Shown: positions 19,575 to 34,158, counted from the stretch's first letter. The stretch: DNA of 64,000 nt from Nonomuraea rubra (GCF_014207985.1 NZ_JACHMI010000001.1:11267001-11331000); one strand, 5' to 3'. The notes: generated from the letters alone by a model not told the origin. Made by a program: numbers and translations.

Positions 19575-20596
19575 GGCAGGCTCCAGGTGGTGAAGGACTT
19601 GCGCAGGTACGGCGCCTTGTACTTGGGATAGGCCACCGTGCTGACGTCCCCGTCCGAGGTGTAACGCATGTCCGGGTTCTTCTTGAGCCAGTCGAGCCAG
19701 GCGTGCGAGCAGAACTGCGCGCAGTCGCCCTTCTTCTCCATGGCCTTGATCCGCGGGATGCCGGCCGGGTCGTACGACTTGCTGAAGGGCGCCGGCGCGG
19801 GCGTGTAGCCGGCCAGGAAGGCGCCCTGGTGGTTGTAGAGCTTGCCGCGCATCGCCCAGTCCTTCTTGTTCGGCTGGTTGCCGTACGGCAGGGCGATGGT
19901 GGTGGGCTTGGTGTAGGACAAGGAGTTGATCTGCGCGGCGATCTTGCCGATCTGCTCCTCGACCTCCTTGTGCGAGCGGCCCCGCAGGTTCAGGTGGTCG
20001 CTGGTGTGGTTGCCGATCTCGAAGCCGTTGTCCTTGAGCCAGAGCAGCATCTGCGCCTGCTCCTCGCGCGTGGTCTTGCCGAACATGTCGCGCGTCACGT
20101 AGAACGTGGCCTTGGGCTTCCAGCCCGGGTTCGCGGCGGCGACCTCCTTGAGTATCGCGACCGCGGTGTCCTTCTGCGGCTCGCCCATCTGGTTCAGCGT
20201 GAGCTGCGAGGGCGAGGAGTCGTCGAACGTCAGCACCACGGGGTGCTTGCCGGCAGGGATGTCGATCTTGCCGGCCACCATCTCGGCGGCCGTGATCGGC
20301 ACGTAGTCCTCCTTCACCAGCCGCTCCAGGTCGGCCCTGAACTGCTGCGGCGACCTGTCGTCCGTCGTCTGCGGCTTCGGCACGATCCGGTGGAACATCA
20401 GCACCGGGATCTGCCCGAGCTCGTTCGCCCTCACCTTGGCGGCGTTCTTGACCTTGGCCGCCTTGGTCGCCTTGAGCTTCGTGGCGGCGTCGACCTTGGT
20501 GTCGGCCAGCTTGGTGGTGTCCGGCTGAGAGTCGCAGCCGGACAGGATCGCGGCGGCGGTGAGCGCCCCCAGCCCACTCAGAATTCTCAGTCGCAT
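19568..20596 (-). CDS. polysaccharide deacetylase lipoprotein (NodB fold)
   Basis: This 342-residue exported protein has a lipoprotein signal with lipobox LSGC (lipidated Cys21), so it is tethered to the outer face of the membrane. A Lys/Ala-rich linker (28-58) leads to a NodB-like domain. VVLTFDDSS supplies the Asp125/Asp126 pair; the metal-binding HTSDH gives His197 and His201; ALPYG is motif 3; and SHAWLDW lies near the end. Removal of acetyl groups from peptidoglycan or another surface glycan is the family activity. It is convergent with the gene at 18444. Confidence 0.85.
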   Translation of the reverse strand: MRLRILSGLGALTAAAILSGCDSQPDTTKLADTKVDAATKLKATKAAKVKNAAKVRANELGQIPVLMFHRIVPKPQTTDDRSPQQFRADLERLVKEDYVPITAAEMVAGKIDIPAGKHPVVLTFDDSSPSQLTLNQMGEPQKDTAVAILKEVAAANPGWKPKATFYVTRDMFGKTTREEQAQMLLWLKDNGFEIGNHTSDHLNLRGRSHKEVEEQIGKIAAQINSLSYTKPTTIALPYGNQPNKKDWAMRGKLYNHQGAFLAGYTPAPAPFSKSYDPAGIPRIKAMEKKGDCAQFCSHAWLDWLKKNPDMRYTSDGDVSTVAYPKYKAPYLRKSFTTWSLPY

Positions 20597-20687
20597 CCGA
20601 ACCCCCCGAAACGCGTACGACTGTTCTGAGCTGCCTCATACCCACGTGATCAACAGTGCCACGCCGCCGTACACGTCAAGACATGGG

Positions 20688-20718
20688 AAAGGGCCGTCCC
20701 CGGGGACGGGACGGCCCT
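20688..20718 (-). terminator. rho-independent terminator after the carboxylase
   Basis: AGGGCCGTCCC (20690-20700) pairs with GGGACGGCCCT (20708-20718) around a 7-nt loop. On the minus strand the stem is followed by TTTCCC, starting 7 bp after the carboxylase stop codon. Confidence 0.8.
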
Positions 20719-20725
20719 CCTCCGG

Positions 20726-26185
<5,460 letters not shown>

Positions 26186-26416
26186 CCGACCGAGCCCTCC
26201 TGTAGACCAACGATGTGCCCTGCGGCACGACAGCCCCGTGCAGTATCAACTCTCCCGTCTGCCGACCGGCGGCGCCCATGTCGTACACAGCGCACGCTAC
26301 GCGGCCCGATTTGTGGGAAACCACCAAAAAGTTGACCACGCCCGAGGCGGCGGCAGACAGCCGAACGACCTCTACCAGGCGGGGTAACCGCAGGTAGAGG
26401 CCGTGTTCAGCGGCGG
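26186..26416. other. intergenic region upstream of the carboxylase, after icd
   Basis: 231 bp with no supported gene. It must hold the carboxylase promoter on the minus strand; an AT-richer patch at about 26311-26335 (GTGGGAAACCACCAAAAAG and neighbours) contains an imperfect inverted repeat and could be that promoter or an operator. A hairpin with arms CCTCTACC (26369-26376) and GGTAGAGG (26393-26400) close to the icd stop may end the icd transcript, though it lacks a T-run. Confidence 0.4.
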
Positions 26417-27634
26417 TTAAGCCGACATCTTCTTCTTGAGGTTCTCGTCGAGAGCCGCCAGGAAGTCCTGGGTGGTCAGCCACTTGGCGTCGCCGCCGAC
26501 GAGGAGCGCGAGGTCCTTGGTCATCTGACCGCCCTCGACGGTCTCCACGCAGACCTGCTCCAGCTTGTTGGCGAACTCGGTCACCGCCGGGGTGTTGTCG
26601 AGCTTGCCGCGGTGCGCCAGGCCACGCGTCCACGCGAAGATCGAGGCGATCGGGTTGGTGGAGGTGGGGTTGCCCTGCTGGTGCTGGCGGTAGTGGCGGG
26701 TCACGGTGCCGTGCGCGGCCTCGGCCTCGACGGTCTGGCCGTCGGGGGTCATCAGGACCGAGGTCATCAGGCCGAGCGAGCCGAAGCCCTGGGCGACCGT
26801 GTCGGACTGGACGTCGCCGTCGTAGTTCTTCGCGGCCCAGACGTAGCCGCCCTCCCACTTCAGCGCCGCGGCGACCATGTCGTCGATGAGGCGGTGCTCG
26901 TAGGTCAGGCCGGCCTTGTCGAACTCGTCCTTGAACTCGGTCTCGAAGACCTCGGCGAAGATGTCCTTGAAGCGGCCGTCGTAGGCCTTGAGGATCGTGT
27001 TCTTCGTGGAGAGGTAGACCGGGTAGCCGCGGTTGAGGCCGTAACGCATCGACGCGCGGGCGAAGTCGCGGATCGACTCGTCCAGGTTGTACATCGCCAT
27101 CGCGATGCCGCTGCCGGGGAAGTCGTACACGTCGAGCTCGATCGGCTCGGAGCCGTCCTTCGGCGTGTACGTCAGGGTCAGCGTGCCCTCGCCGGGGATC
27201 TTCAGGTCGGTGGCGCGGTACTGGTCGCCGAAGGCGTGACGGCCGACGACGATCGGCTTGGTCCAGCCGGGGACGAGCCGCGGCACGTTCGACATGATAA
27301 TCGGCTCGCGGAAGATCACGCCGCCGAGGATGTTGCGGATGGTCCCGTTGGGGGACTTCCACATCTTCTTGAGGCCGAACTCCTCGACGCGCGCCTCGTC
27401 CGGGGTGATGGTGGCGCACTTCACACCGACGCCGTACTTCTTGATGGCGTTCGCGGCGTCGATGGTGACCTGGTCGTCCGTGGCGTCCCGGTGTTCGATG
27501 CCGAGGTCGTAGTACTTCAGGTCGACGTCGAGGTAGGGAAGGATCAGCTGGTCCTTGATGAACTGCCAGATGATCCGGGTCATCTCGTCGCCGTCAAGCT
27601 CGACGACGGGGCCCTCCACCTTGATCTTGGGCAT
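26417..27634 (-). CDS. icd: NADP-dependent isocitrate dehydrogenase (dimeric, eukaryote-type)
   Basis: This 405-residue TCA enzyme converts isocitrate to 2-oxoglutarate. It belongs to the homodimeric type shared with mitochondria: it starts [21 protein letters not shown], and has the substrate loop [13 protein letters not shown], catalytic Tyr in MRYGLN, Lys in the [15 protein letters not shown] segment, Mg-binding Asp in DGDVQSD and the NADP-binding HGTVTRHYR. It is the last gene of a gltA-DUF3017-icd group on one strand, so three consecutive carbon-flow functions are probably co-regulated. Confidence 0.96.
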   Translation of the reverse strand: MPKIKVEGPVVELDGDEMTRIIWQFIKDQLILPYLDVDLKYYDLGIEHRDATDDQVTIDAANAIKKYGVGVKCATITPDEARVEEFGLKKMWKSPNGTIRNILGGVIFREPIIMSNVPRLVPGWTKPIVVGRHAFGDQYRATDLKIPGEGTLTLTYTPKDGSEPIELDVYDFPGSGIAMAMYNLDESIRDFARASMRYGLNRGYPVYLSTKNTILKAYDGRFKDIFAEVFETEFKDEFDKAGLTYEHRLIDDMVAAALKWEGGYVWAAKNYDGDVQSDTVAQGFGSLGLMTSVLMTPDGQTVEAEAAHGTVTRHYRQHQQGNPTSTNPIASIFAWTRGLAHRGKLDNTPAVTEFANKLEQVCVETVEGGQMTKDLALLVGGDAKWLTTQDFLAALDENLKKKMSA

Positions 27635-27687
27635 GCGAATGGTTCCCCTTCAATGAATGGATGCGTTGAGGCTATCGGACCGCCAGG

Positions 27688-28014
27688 TCACGGTGCGAAA
27701 AGGGACAGGATGAGCGCCTTCAGCTCGTTGTTGTAAAGCAGGAGCGAGGTCAGGACCAGCACGAATCCGAACACGGACAGCGTGATGACGTCGATCCTCT
27801 TGCTCCTCAGCGCGAGCTGCCCGCCGTACCCGGCGAAGCGCAGCGCGGCGGCGATCATGATGGCGGCGCCCAGCACGAACCCGCCCCAGCGCGGGTTCAC
27901 GATGAAGACCACGAGCACGCCGACGGCCGCACCCGCCAGGATCAGCGGATACGGCCCCCAGGTCTCGCGCTGCTCAGTCCCTTGGTTGCTCAACGCTCTT
28001 CGATCGGCTTCCAC
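27688..28014 (-). CDS. DUF3017-family small membrane protein
   Basis: This 108-residue protein has three hydrophobic segments (YPLILAGAAVGVLVVFIV; GFVLGAAIMIAAALRF; VITLSVFGFVLVLTSLLLY) with a basic loop before the third (LRSKRIDV). DUF3017 proteins are found beside mdh/icd/folD genes in actinomycetes and have no known function. The start is uncertain: a GTG at 28014 overlaps the citrate synthase end by 25 bp, while a TTG at 27993 overlaps its stop codon exactly (TTGA), favouring translational coupling. It lies between gltA and icd. Confidence 0.75.
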   Translation of the reverse strand: MEADRRALSNQGTEQRETWGPYPLILAGAAVGVLVVFIVNPRWGGFVLGAAIMIAAALRFAGYGGQLALRSKRIDVITLSVFGFVLVLTSLLLYNNELKALILSLFAP

Positions 28015-29111
28015 TTCTGGTCGGTCTCACCGATGTACTCACTGTCGGGGCGGATCAGCCGGTTGTCGGCGTGCTGCTCGATCACGTGAGCGGTCCAGCC
28101 GGACATGCGGCTGATGGAGAAGACCGGCGTGAACAGGTCGGTCGGGATGCCCAGGTAGTGGTAGACCGAGGCGGCGTAGAAGTCGACGTTGGGGTAGAGA
28201 CCCTTGGTCTCGAAGACGACTTCCTCCATCTCCTTGGACATCCGGTAGTAGGTGTCGTCGCCGCTGGACTCGCCCAGCTCGGCCGACATCCTGCGCAGGT
28301 GCGTGGCGCGCGGGTCCTCCGTCTTGTAGACGCGGTGACCGAAGCCCATGATCTTCTCGCCGGCGGCCAGCTTGTCGCGTACGGCCTGGGCCACGCCTCC
28401 CGGCGACAGCGACTCCAGGGTCTTCATGACCTGCTCGTTCGCCCCGCCGTGCAGCGGGCCCTTGAGGGTGCCGATGGCGGCGACGATGGCGGAGTGCATG
28501 TCCGACAGGGTCGCGGCGCACACCCGGGCGGCGAAGGTGGAGGCGTTCATGGTGTGGTCGGCGTGCAGGACCAGGCACTCGTCGAAGATCTCGACCTCGC
28601 GCGGGCCGGGCGTGCGGCCGGTGACCTGAAGCAGGAAGTTCGCGGCGATGCTCAGCGACGGGTCAGGCTCGGGGGCCTCGGCGCCGGTGCGGGCGGCGTG
28701 GTAGCGGGCGACGAGCAGCGGCTGCTGGGCGACCAGCCTGGCCGCCTTGCGCAGGTTGGCGTCGGGGGCGATGGAGTCCTTGTCGGGGTCGTCGGCGCCC
28801 GACAGCGAGACCAGCGAGCGCAGCGCCTCCATGGGTTTCTGTTTCTCGGCGATCTCGGCGATGTTCGCGGACACCAGGGCGCCCAGCTCCCGGCCGCGTG
28901 CCAGCTCGTCGCCGTACGCGTCGAGCTCGGAGCGGGTGGGCAGCTTGCCACGCTGGAGCAGGTGTGCGGTCTCCTCGAACGTCGCGCGGCCGGCCAGGTC
29001 GTGGATGTCGTATCCACGGTAGAAGAGGCGACCGGCCTTTCCGTCGATGTCACTCAGCGCTGTGGACGCCGCGACGACATCGGCCAGACCTTTCGTGGGC
29101 TTGTCCGCCAT
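27990..29111 (-). CDS. gltA: citrate synthase (type I, Gram-positive-like)
   Basis: This 373-residue enzyme joins oxaloacetate and acetyl-CoA. It shows GLADVVAASTALSDIDGKAG at the start, the substrate and catalytic histidines in GPLHGGANEQVMK and MGFGHRVYKTEDPR, and Asp in YPNVDFYAASVYHYLGIP. The short length and the RLFYRGYDIHDL segment place it with the Bacillus CitZ / 2-methylcitrate synthase-like group. A 2-methylcitrate side activity cannot be excluded, but no prpB/prpD genes adjoin and icd does, so citrate synthase is preferred. It heads the gltA-DUF3017-icd group. Confidence 0.92.
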   Translation of the reverse strand: MADKPTKGLADVVAASTALSDIDGKAGRLFYRGYDIHDLAGRATFEETAHLLQRGKLPTRSELDAYGDELARGRELGALVSANIAEIAEKQKPMEALRSLVSLSGADDPDKDSIAPDANLRKAARLVAQQPLLVARYHAARTGAEAPEPDPSLSIAANFLLQVTGRTPGPREVEIFDECLVLHADHTMNASTFAARVCAATLSDMHSAIVAAIGTLKGPLHGGANEQVMKTLESLSPGGVAQAVRDKLAAGEKIMGFGHRVYKTEDPRATHLRRMSAELGESSGDDTYYRMSKEMEEVVFETKGLYPNVDFYAASVYHYLGIPTDLFTPVFSISRMSGWTAHVIEQHADNRLIRPDSEYIGETDQKWKPIEER

Positions 29112-29199
29112 GAGTGTTTCCTCCGCTTATCGTCGTCCGAAGTCTACCCGTGAGCAGGCAAAACCGACCGCAAAGGTCCAGACCAATTTCACGTCGGAT

Positions 29200-29219
29200 T
29201 CTCCTTTCGGCAAAGGAGA
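29200..29219. promoter_or_regulatory. 8-bp inverted repeat upstream of the FHA gene and gltA
   Basis: TCTCCTTT (29200-29207) and AAAGGAGA (29212-29219) flank a CGGC loop, about midway between the divergent gltA and FHA genes. It could be an operator shared by both or a 5' hairpin exposing an AAGGAG sequence. An AT-rich TAGTAATAGT at 29255-29264 downstream could be a -10 region for the FHA gene. Confidence 0.4.
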
Positions 29220-29292
29220 TTCCGCATCCCCTCGGTTGGGTAAGCCGGAGCTGTAGTAATAGTTACGGCGGGCTACCTGGGGAGGAACTGCC

Positions 29293-29943
29293 GTGGAGGG
29301 GCCGTTCATACGCATCGAGGACACTGGCGAGGTGGTCCCGTTGCGCCCCGAGATCACGACGGTCGGAAGGGGCCGGGGTGTAGACATCCGGCTCACCGAC
29401 CCCAGCGTGTCTCGACTCCATGCCGAGTTCGTCAGACGAGGACCCTACCTGTACGTCGTGGACCTGGGCTTGTCCAGGAACGGCACACGGGTGAACGGCA
29501 GGCCGATCGCCCGGAGGGTCCTTGACGACGGCGACGTCGTCTCGTTCGGCGCGGCGCGGGGTCGCATCGGTGGAGTCCCCCGAGAGGACTTCACCCCCGA
29601 GGTCGAGCTGCGCAGGGCGGCCGCGCCCGAGCTGACCAGGCGCGAGGTCGACGTGCTGACCTCGCTCTGCAGGCCGGCGCTGTCGGACGAGGCGTTCGTC
29701 GCTCCGGCGACCGCACGCGAGATCGCCGACGACCTGGTCGTGACCGAGGCCGCGGTCAAGCAGCATCTGCTGCGGCTCTACCAGAAGTTCAGGATCCCCG
29801 AAGGCACCAACCGGCGCACCCGGCTGGCCAACGAGGTCGTCGCGCTCGGACTCGTGCGCCCGACCCCGGTGGTCCCGCCACAGCGCGCGGCTGGGGCCGC
29901 CACGGCCGAGCAGCCTTCGGCGGCTGGGCGCAGGGCGTCTTAA
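29293..29943 (+). CDS. FHA-domain protein with C-terminal helix-turn-helix
   Basis: This 216-residue protein has an N-terminal forkhead-associated domain (about 3-95) with phosphothreonine-contacting residues Gly25-Arg26, Ser40-Arg41-His43 and Asn63-Gly64. A second domain (about 110-185) resembles a winged or LuxR-like helix-turn-helix (LTRREVDVLTSLC, AREIADDLVVTEAAVKQHLL). The combination suggests a DNA-binding protein that docks on a phosphorylated partner, and the Ser/Thr kinase at 16204 is a plausible but unproven source. The GTG at 29293 follows GGGGAGGA by 6 nt. It is divergent from gltA. Confidence 0.8.
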   Translation: MEGPFIRIEDTGEVVPLRPEITTVGRGRGVDIRLTDPSVSRLHAEFVRRGPYLYVVDLGLSRNGTRVNGRPIARRVLDDGDVVSFGAARGRIGGVPREDFTPEVELRRAAAPELTRREVDVLTSLCRPALSDEAFVAPATAREIADDLVVTEAAVKQHLLRLYQKFRIPEGTNRRTRLANEVVALGLVRPTPVVPPQRAAGAATAEQPSAAGRRAS

Positions 29944-30233
29944 CAGGGCTTCTGAGATCGCGACCGGGGCTTCGGCGAGGGGTTCCGGCAGCGTCGGACC
30001 CTCAAGCCCCCGCCGTGCCGGTCACGGCACGGATTCGAGCAGCGGTGACACGTCCGGAGGGCGTGTGCCGGGCTCGTCGCCGGTCAGGAAACCGGCCGGC
30101 GACGCGCGCAGGCGCAGCACGCCCTCAGACCTCTCAGATCATCCGGGCAGCACCCATCAGGTCGCCGCCCGGATCAGCTCATCCGGGCAGCACTCCTCAA
30201 ATCGCCCGGATCAAATCATCCGGGTAGCACCTA
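29944..30233. other. repeat- and hairpin-rich intergenic region between convergent genes
   Basis: The 290 bp hold no supported gene. CGTCGCCGG (30075-30083) and CCGGCGACG (30096-30104) form a 9-bp stem suitable as a terminator for the FHA gene. The rest is the tandem array at 30137-30245 that runs into the end of the glycoside hydrolase gene. Confidence 0.6.
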
Positions 30234-30245
30234 TCAGATCGCCCG
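30137..30245. repeat. three tandem 35-37-bp hairpin units across a stop codon
   Basis: Units at 30137-30171, 30172-30208 and 30209-30245 share the frame GATCA(..)TCATCCGGG(C/T)AGCAC followed by ATCGCCCG. Each unit plus the next GATC forms a stem of the type ATCCGGGC/GCCCGGAT. The glycoside hydrolase stop codon (30234-30236) lies in the third unit, so two and a half units have been added downstream of the gene. Confidence 0.85.
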
Positions 30246-31766
30246 GAAACCGTTGCTCGGCCTGCTCGTCCGGTTGGCCCGGTCGACCGCCACCGCGTAG
30301 TAGTGGTGGCCGCGCCTGCCGTCGGGGTCGGTCCAGCGGATCTGCCGGTCGCCCGGCACGACCGCGACGAGGTTGCGGGCGTCGGCGAAGTCTCCCGGGC
30401 CGGCGTGCCGGTCGAAGCGGAAGATGGCGAACAGGAACGGCTCGTCCCTGCCGGTGGCCACCGCCCGCACCTCGACACCGCCCGAGTGCACGCGCTTGGC
30501 GTAGGCCAGCACCGGCCGCCGCGGCGGCTCGCCGCCCGCCAGCCTGGGCAGCACGGGCGCGAGCGCGGGCCGCTGGTAGTGGTCGTTGACCGCGGTGGAG
30601 ACGGAGCCGATCCGGTCCACCTTGACGTCGTTGGCGTTGTACCAGATGTCGCCGCCGATCTCGGGGTGCTCGCGGTTGAGCGTCAGGTGCCTGGACAGCT
30701 CGCCCGGCACCTGCCACTCGGGCGCCTGCGCGGGGTCGCCCGCCTTGTACGCGGCCTGCCCGATCCACAGCAGCGTGTTCGTGCCGCTCGCCACGTCCGA
30801 CCACCACGGCACGAGCTTGGAGTAGTCGGCCGGCGGCTGCCCGATGTACCAGTAGAGCTGCGGCGCGATGTAGTCCAGCCAGCCCTTCTTGACCCAGCCG
30901 CGGGTGTCGGCGTGCAGGTTGTCGTACGACTGCCCGCCGTTGGTCTCGGAGCCGAGCGGGTCGGTGCCCCTGTTGCGCCAGATGCCGGACGGGCTGATGC
31001 CCCAGGCGATCTCCGGCTTCTCGGCGAGCACCCGCTGCTGCATCTCCTGCACCATGAGGTCGACGTTGTTGCGCCGCCAGGCGGCCAGGTCGGGGAAGCC
31101 GGCGCCGTACTTGGCGAACTCCTCGGCGTCGTCGAAGGCCGTGGTGTTGGTCGGGTAGAAGTAGTCGTCGAAGTGCAGGCCGTCGATGTCGTAGCGGGTG
31201 ACCGCGTCCATCATCGCGTCCTGGCAGAACTTGCGGACCTCCGGCATGCCCGGGTTGTAGTAGAGCTTGCCGCCGAACGGCAGGATCCAGTCGGGGTTCT
31301 TGCGGCCGGGGTGGTCGGGGTGCAGCTTGGCCGGGTCGGCCTGCATCGAGACGCGGTACGGGTTGAACCAGGCGTGGAAGGCCAGGCCGCGCTTGTGCGT
31401 CTCCTCCACGGCGAACCCGAGCGGGTCGTAGCCGGGGTCCTGCCCCTGGGTGCCGGTCAGGTACTGCGACCACGGCTCGTACGGTGACGGCCAGAACGCG
31501 TCGGCGGTCGGCCTGATCTGCACGAACACCGAGTTGAGCTTCCTCTGGACGGCCACGTCCAGCCAGGCGAGGTACTCGGCCTTCTGCTCCTCGGCGCTCA
31601 GCCCGGGCTTGGACGGCCAGTTGATGTTGACCACGGACGCGATCCACATGCCCCTCATCTGCCGTAACGGCGGGACATATCCGGATTCAGCGAACGCAGG
31701 CAGCGGAACGGCGGAAGCAGCGGCGGCGAGGGCGAGACCCTTCAGGAGAGTCCTTCTGCTGGGCAT
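30234..31766 (-). CDS. Tat-exported GH10-like (GHL10/DUF187) glycosyl hydrolase
   Basis: This 510-residue protein begins with a twin-arginine signal (PSRRTLLKGLALAAAASAVPLPAFA), so it is exported folded. The mature part starts QMRGMWIASVVNINWPSKPG, followed by an (alpha/beta)8 domain typical of PF02638, with HAWFNPYR and the likely catalytic region IDGLHFDDYFYP (acidic pair in DD) and IAWGISPSGIWRN. The C-terminal 100 residues look like a fibronectin-III-like fold (VSTAVNDHYQRPALAPVLPR, YYAVAVDRANRTS). Family members act on bacterial surface or extracellular glycans. It is divergent from the NagZ-like gene, consistent with joint cell-wall glycan turnover. Confidence 0.85.
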   Translation of the reverse strand: MPSRRTLLKGLALAAAASAVPLPAFAESGYVPPLRQMRGMWIASVVNINWPSKPGLSAEEQKAEYLAWLDVAVQRKLNSVFVQIRPTADAFWPSPYEPWSQYLTGTQGQDPGYDPLGFAVEETHKRGLAFHAWFNPYRVSMQADPAKLHPDHPGRKNPDWILPFGGKLYYNPGMPEVRKFCQDAMMDAVTRYDIDGLHFDDYFYPTNTTAFDDAEEFAKYGAGFPDLAAWRRNNVDLMVQEMQQRVLAEKPEIAWGISPSGIWRNRGTDPLGSETNGGQSYDNLHADTRGWVKKGWLDYIAPQLYWYIGQPPADYSKLVPWWSDVASGTNTLLWIGQAAYKAGDPAQAPEWQVPGELSRHLTLNREHPEIGGDIWYNANDVKVDRIGSVSTAVNDHYQRPALAPVLPRLAGGEPPRRPVLAYAKRVHSGGVEVRAVATGRDEPFLFAIFRFDRHAGPGDFADARNLVAVVPGDRQIRWTDPDGRRGHHYYAVAVDRANRTSRPSNGFRAI

Positions 31767-31817
31767 GGGGGGTGGCCTCTCGGAAGTGGTTGTGTCGAGG
31801 CCGACGATGACAGAAAA

Positions 31818-31847
31818 TTACCTTCAGATCAACAACTGTGAAGGAAA
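31818..31847. promoter_or_regulatory. inverted repeat overlapping the nagZ-like ribosome-binding site
   Basis: TTACCTTCA (31818-31826) and TGAAGGAAA (31839-31847) form an 8-of-9 inverted repeat with a 12-bp spacer. The right arm carries the AAGGA ribosome-binding sequence directly before the ATG at 31848. The RpiR regulator at 33281 is the obvious candidate binder. It could equally control the divergent hydrolase at 31766. Confidence 0.5.
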
Positions 31848-33284
31848 ATGCCGATGAGCGGTGACCTGTACAGACTGGCGATGACGGTGCTGCATCCGGG
31901 GTTCGAGGGGACCTCCGCCCCCGACTGGCTGCGCCGCGCGCTGGGCGAGGGTCTCGGCGGCGTGGTGCTGTTCGCCCGCAACGCCGTCAGCGCGCGGCTC
32001 GTCCGGCAACTACGCGCGGAACATCCCGGCACCGTGATCGCCATCGACGAGGAAGGCGGCACGGTCACCCGGCTGGAGGTCATGGCCGGCAGCTCCTTTC
32101 CCGGCAACCGGGCGCTGGGCGTGGTGGACGACGTGGCGCTCACCGAGCAGGTGGGCCGCCAGATCGGCAGGATGCTCGCAGATCTCGACATCACGCTCAA
32201 CTACGCGCCCTCCGCCGACGTGAACGCGAACCCCGCCAACCCTGTCATCGGCGTGCGCTCGTTCGGCCCGGAACCGGAGCTCGTCGCCCGCCACACCGCC
32301 GCCTACGTGCGCGGCGTGCAGGGCGCGGGCGTGGCCGCCTGTGCCAAGCACTTCCCCGGGCACGGCGACACGGTCACCGACTCGCACCTGGCGCTGCCCA
32401 CCGTGCACGCCTCGCGGGAGGTGCTGGCCGAGCGCGACCTGCCGCCGTTCCTGGCCGCGATCGACGCCGGGGTGCGCTCGATCATGTCCGGCCACCTGCT
32501 CGTGCCCGCGCTCGATCCGTCGATGCCGGCGACGCTCAGCCGTACCGTCCTGACCGAACTCCTCAGGGGCGAGCTCGGGTTCGACGGGATGCTCGTCACC
32601 GACGCGATCGAGATGCGGGCGGTGGCCGCCATGTTCGGCCCCGGCGAGGTCGCGGTGCGCGCGCTCGCCGCCGGCGTGGACGCCATCTGCGCCGGGCTGA
32701 CCACCGAGGACGAGCTGCGGGAGCTGCGCGACGCGATCGTGGCCGCCGTCCACGACGGCCGGCTGCCCGAGGAGCGGCTGGCGGAGGCCGCCGCCCGGGT
32801 GCGCGCGCTGTCCGGCTGGTACGCCGACCAGGCCAAGGCGCGGGCGCAGGCCCACGACGACGCCGACGAGGGCGTCGGCATGCGGGCCGCCCGCAGGGCG
32901 CTCACCACGACGGGCACCGCCGGGCTCGACCGCGGGCCGCTGGTCGTCGAGATCAACACGCGGCTCAACCAGGCCGTGGACCCCGCCACGCAGACCGGCG
33001 TCACGGCCGCGCTGGCCTCCCTGCTGCCGAACACCGGCAGCGTCCGGCTCGGCCCCGACGGGGAGCTGCCCGCCTTCGATGACCGGCCCGTCGTGCTCGT
33101 GGTGCACGACGCCGCCCGGCACCCCTGGGTACGCGACATCGTGGCCAAGGCCCTCACCGCCCGGCCCGACGCGATCATCGTGGACACCGGCATCCCGGCC
33201 CCGCCCCCTGGCGCCACCCACGTCGCCACCCACGGCATCTCCCGCGTCTCCGCGCTCGCCGCGGCCGAATGGTTGCTCGCATGA
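31848..33284 (+). CDS. glycoside hydrolase family 3, NagZ-like beta-N-acetylglucosaminidase
   Basis: This 478-residue enzyme is predicted to split GlcNAc from muropeptides or chitin oligomers. It has VIAIDEEGGTVTRL, the loop KHFPGHGDTVTDSH (167-180) whose Asp-His pair is the acid/base of NagZ-type GH3 enzymes, and nucleophile Asp252 in MLVTDAIEM. After the barrel (to about 330) a C-terminal alpha/beta domain is present, making it longer than the one-domain E. coli NagZ. No signal peptide is seen, so it probably acts in the cytoplasm on recycled wall fragments. The ATG has AAGGA 5 nt upstream. The stop overlaps the RpiR regulator start (ATGA). Confidence 0.88.
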   Translation: MPMSGDLYRLAMTVLHPGFEGTSAPDWLRRALGEGLGGVVLFARNAVSARLVRQLRAEHPGTVIAIDEEGGTVTRLEVMAGSSFPGNRALGVVDDVALTEQVGRQIGRMLADLDITLNYAPSADVNANPANPVIGVRSFGPEPELVARHTAAYVRGVQGAGVAACAKHFPGHGDTVTDSHLALPTVHASREVLAERDLPPFLAAIDAGVRSIMSGHLLVPALDPSMPATLSRTVLTELLRGELGFDGMLVTDAIEMRAVAAMFGPGEVAVRALAAGVDAICAGLTTEDELRELRDAIVAAVHDGRLPEERLAEAAARVRALSGWYADQAKARAQAHDDADEGVGMRAARRALTTTGTAGLDRGPLVVEINTRLNQAVDPATQTGVTAALASLLPNTGSVRLGPDGELPAFDDRPVVLVVHDAARHPWVRDIVAKALTARPDAIIVDTGIPAPPPGATHVATHGISRVSALAAAEWLLA

Positions 33285-34141
33285 GCGTCGAACCCGCGAA
33301 CCCGGTCGCGGCCGTACGCGCCGTGCTGCCCTCGCTGACGCCCGCGGCGCAGTCCATCGCGCGGCTCATCCTGGACGACCCCGGGCTGGTCGTGCGGAGC
33401 ACGATCACCGAGTTCAGCGTGGTGTCGGGGACGAGCGAGGCGACGGTCGTGCGTACGGCGCGGGCGCTGGGCTTCTCCGGGTACTCGCAGCTCCGCTTCG
33501 CGCTGGCGGCGGCCGTGGCCAAGGAGCCCGAGCGGCTGGTGCCCGGCGACCTCGGCCCCGACGACCCGCTGACGGACGTGATCGCCAAGGTGGCCAGGGC
33601 CGAGTCCGAGGCACTGGCGGACACGGCCGCCCAGCTCGATCCCGACCAGCTCGGGGAGGTCGTGACCGCGATCTCGGAGGCACGGCGGGTGGACGTGTAC
33701 GGCGTGGCCGCGTCGGGGCTGGTGGCGGCCGACATGTCGCAGAAGCTGCTGCGGATCGGGCTGTCCAGCCATCCGTTCAGCGATGCCCACCTGGCGTTGA
33801 CCAGCGCGGCGCTGCTCAAGGCCGGGGACGTGGCGGTGGCGATCAGCTGCACCGGGGAGACGCCCGACGTGCTGGTGCCGGCGCGTACGGCGGCGGAGGC
33901 GGGGGCGCTGGTCGTGGGGATCACGAACAACCCGCGGTCGTCGCTGGCCGCGCTGGCGGATCACACGCTGGTGTCGGCGGGACGCGAGACGGCCTTCCGG
34001 CCCGGGGCGCTGGCCAGCCGGATCAGCCAGCTGCTGATCGTGGACTGCATCTTCGTGGGGCTGGCGCAGCGGCGCTACGACACGGCGGACGCGGCCATCC
34101 GGGCCACGCGCCTGGCCACGGACCGATACCGCAACCGGTGA
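33281..34141 (+). CDS. MurR/RpiR-family transcriptional regulator
   Basis: This 286-residue regulator has an N-terminal RpiR helix-turn-helix (about 10-80; VLPSLTPAAQSIARLILDDP, TITEFSVVSGTSEATVVRTARALG) and a C-terminal SIS sugar-phosphate isomerase domain (about 115-270; RVDVYGVAASGLVAADMSQKL, VAISCTGETPDV, VVGITNN). SIS domains of MurR relatives bind MurNAc-6-phosphate or GlcNAc phosphates. Translational coupling to the NagZ-like gene implies it reports on wall-sugar recycling. The ATG at 33281, overlapping the preceding stop, is favoured over the upstream in-frame GTG at 33269. Confidence 0.9.
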   Translation: MSVEPANPVAAVRAVLPSLTPAAQSIARLILDDPGLVVRSTITEFSVVSGTSEATVVRTARALGFSGYSQLRFALAAAVAKEPERLVPGDLGPDDPLTDVIAKVARAESEALADTAAQLDPDQLGEVVTAISEARRVDVYGVAASGLVAADMSQKLLRIGLSSHPFSDAHLALTSAALLKAGDVAVAISCTGETPDVLVPARTAAEAGALVVGITNNPRSSLAALADHTLVSAGRETAFRPGALASRISQLLIVDCIFVGLAQRRYDTADAAIRATRLATDRYRNR

Positions 34142-34158
34142 CCCGCCGTCGGGTCCTT

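Noticed and set aside
30137..30245. CRISPR array
   Set aside because: Units are directly abutting with no unique spacers, only three copies, and run into a coding sequence; no cas genes in the window.
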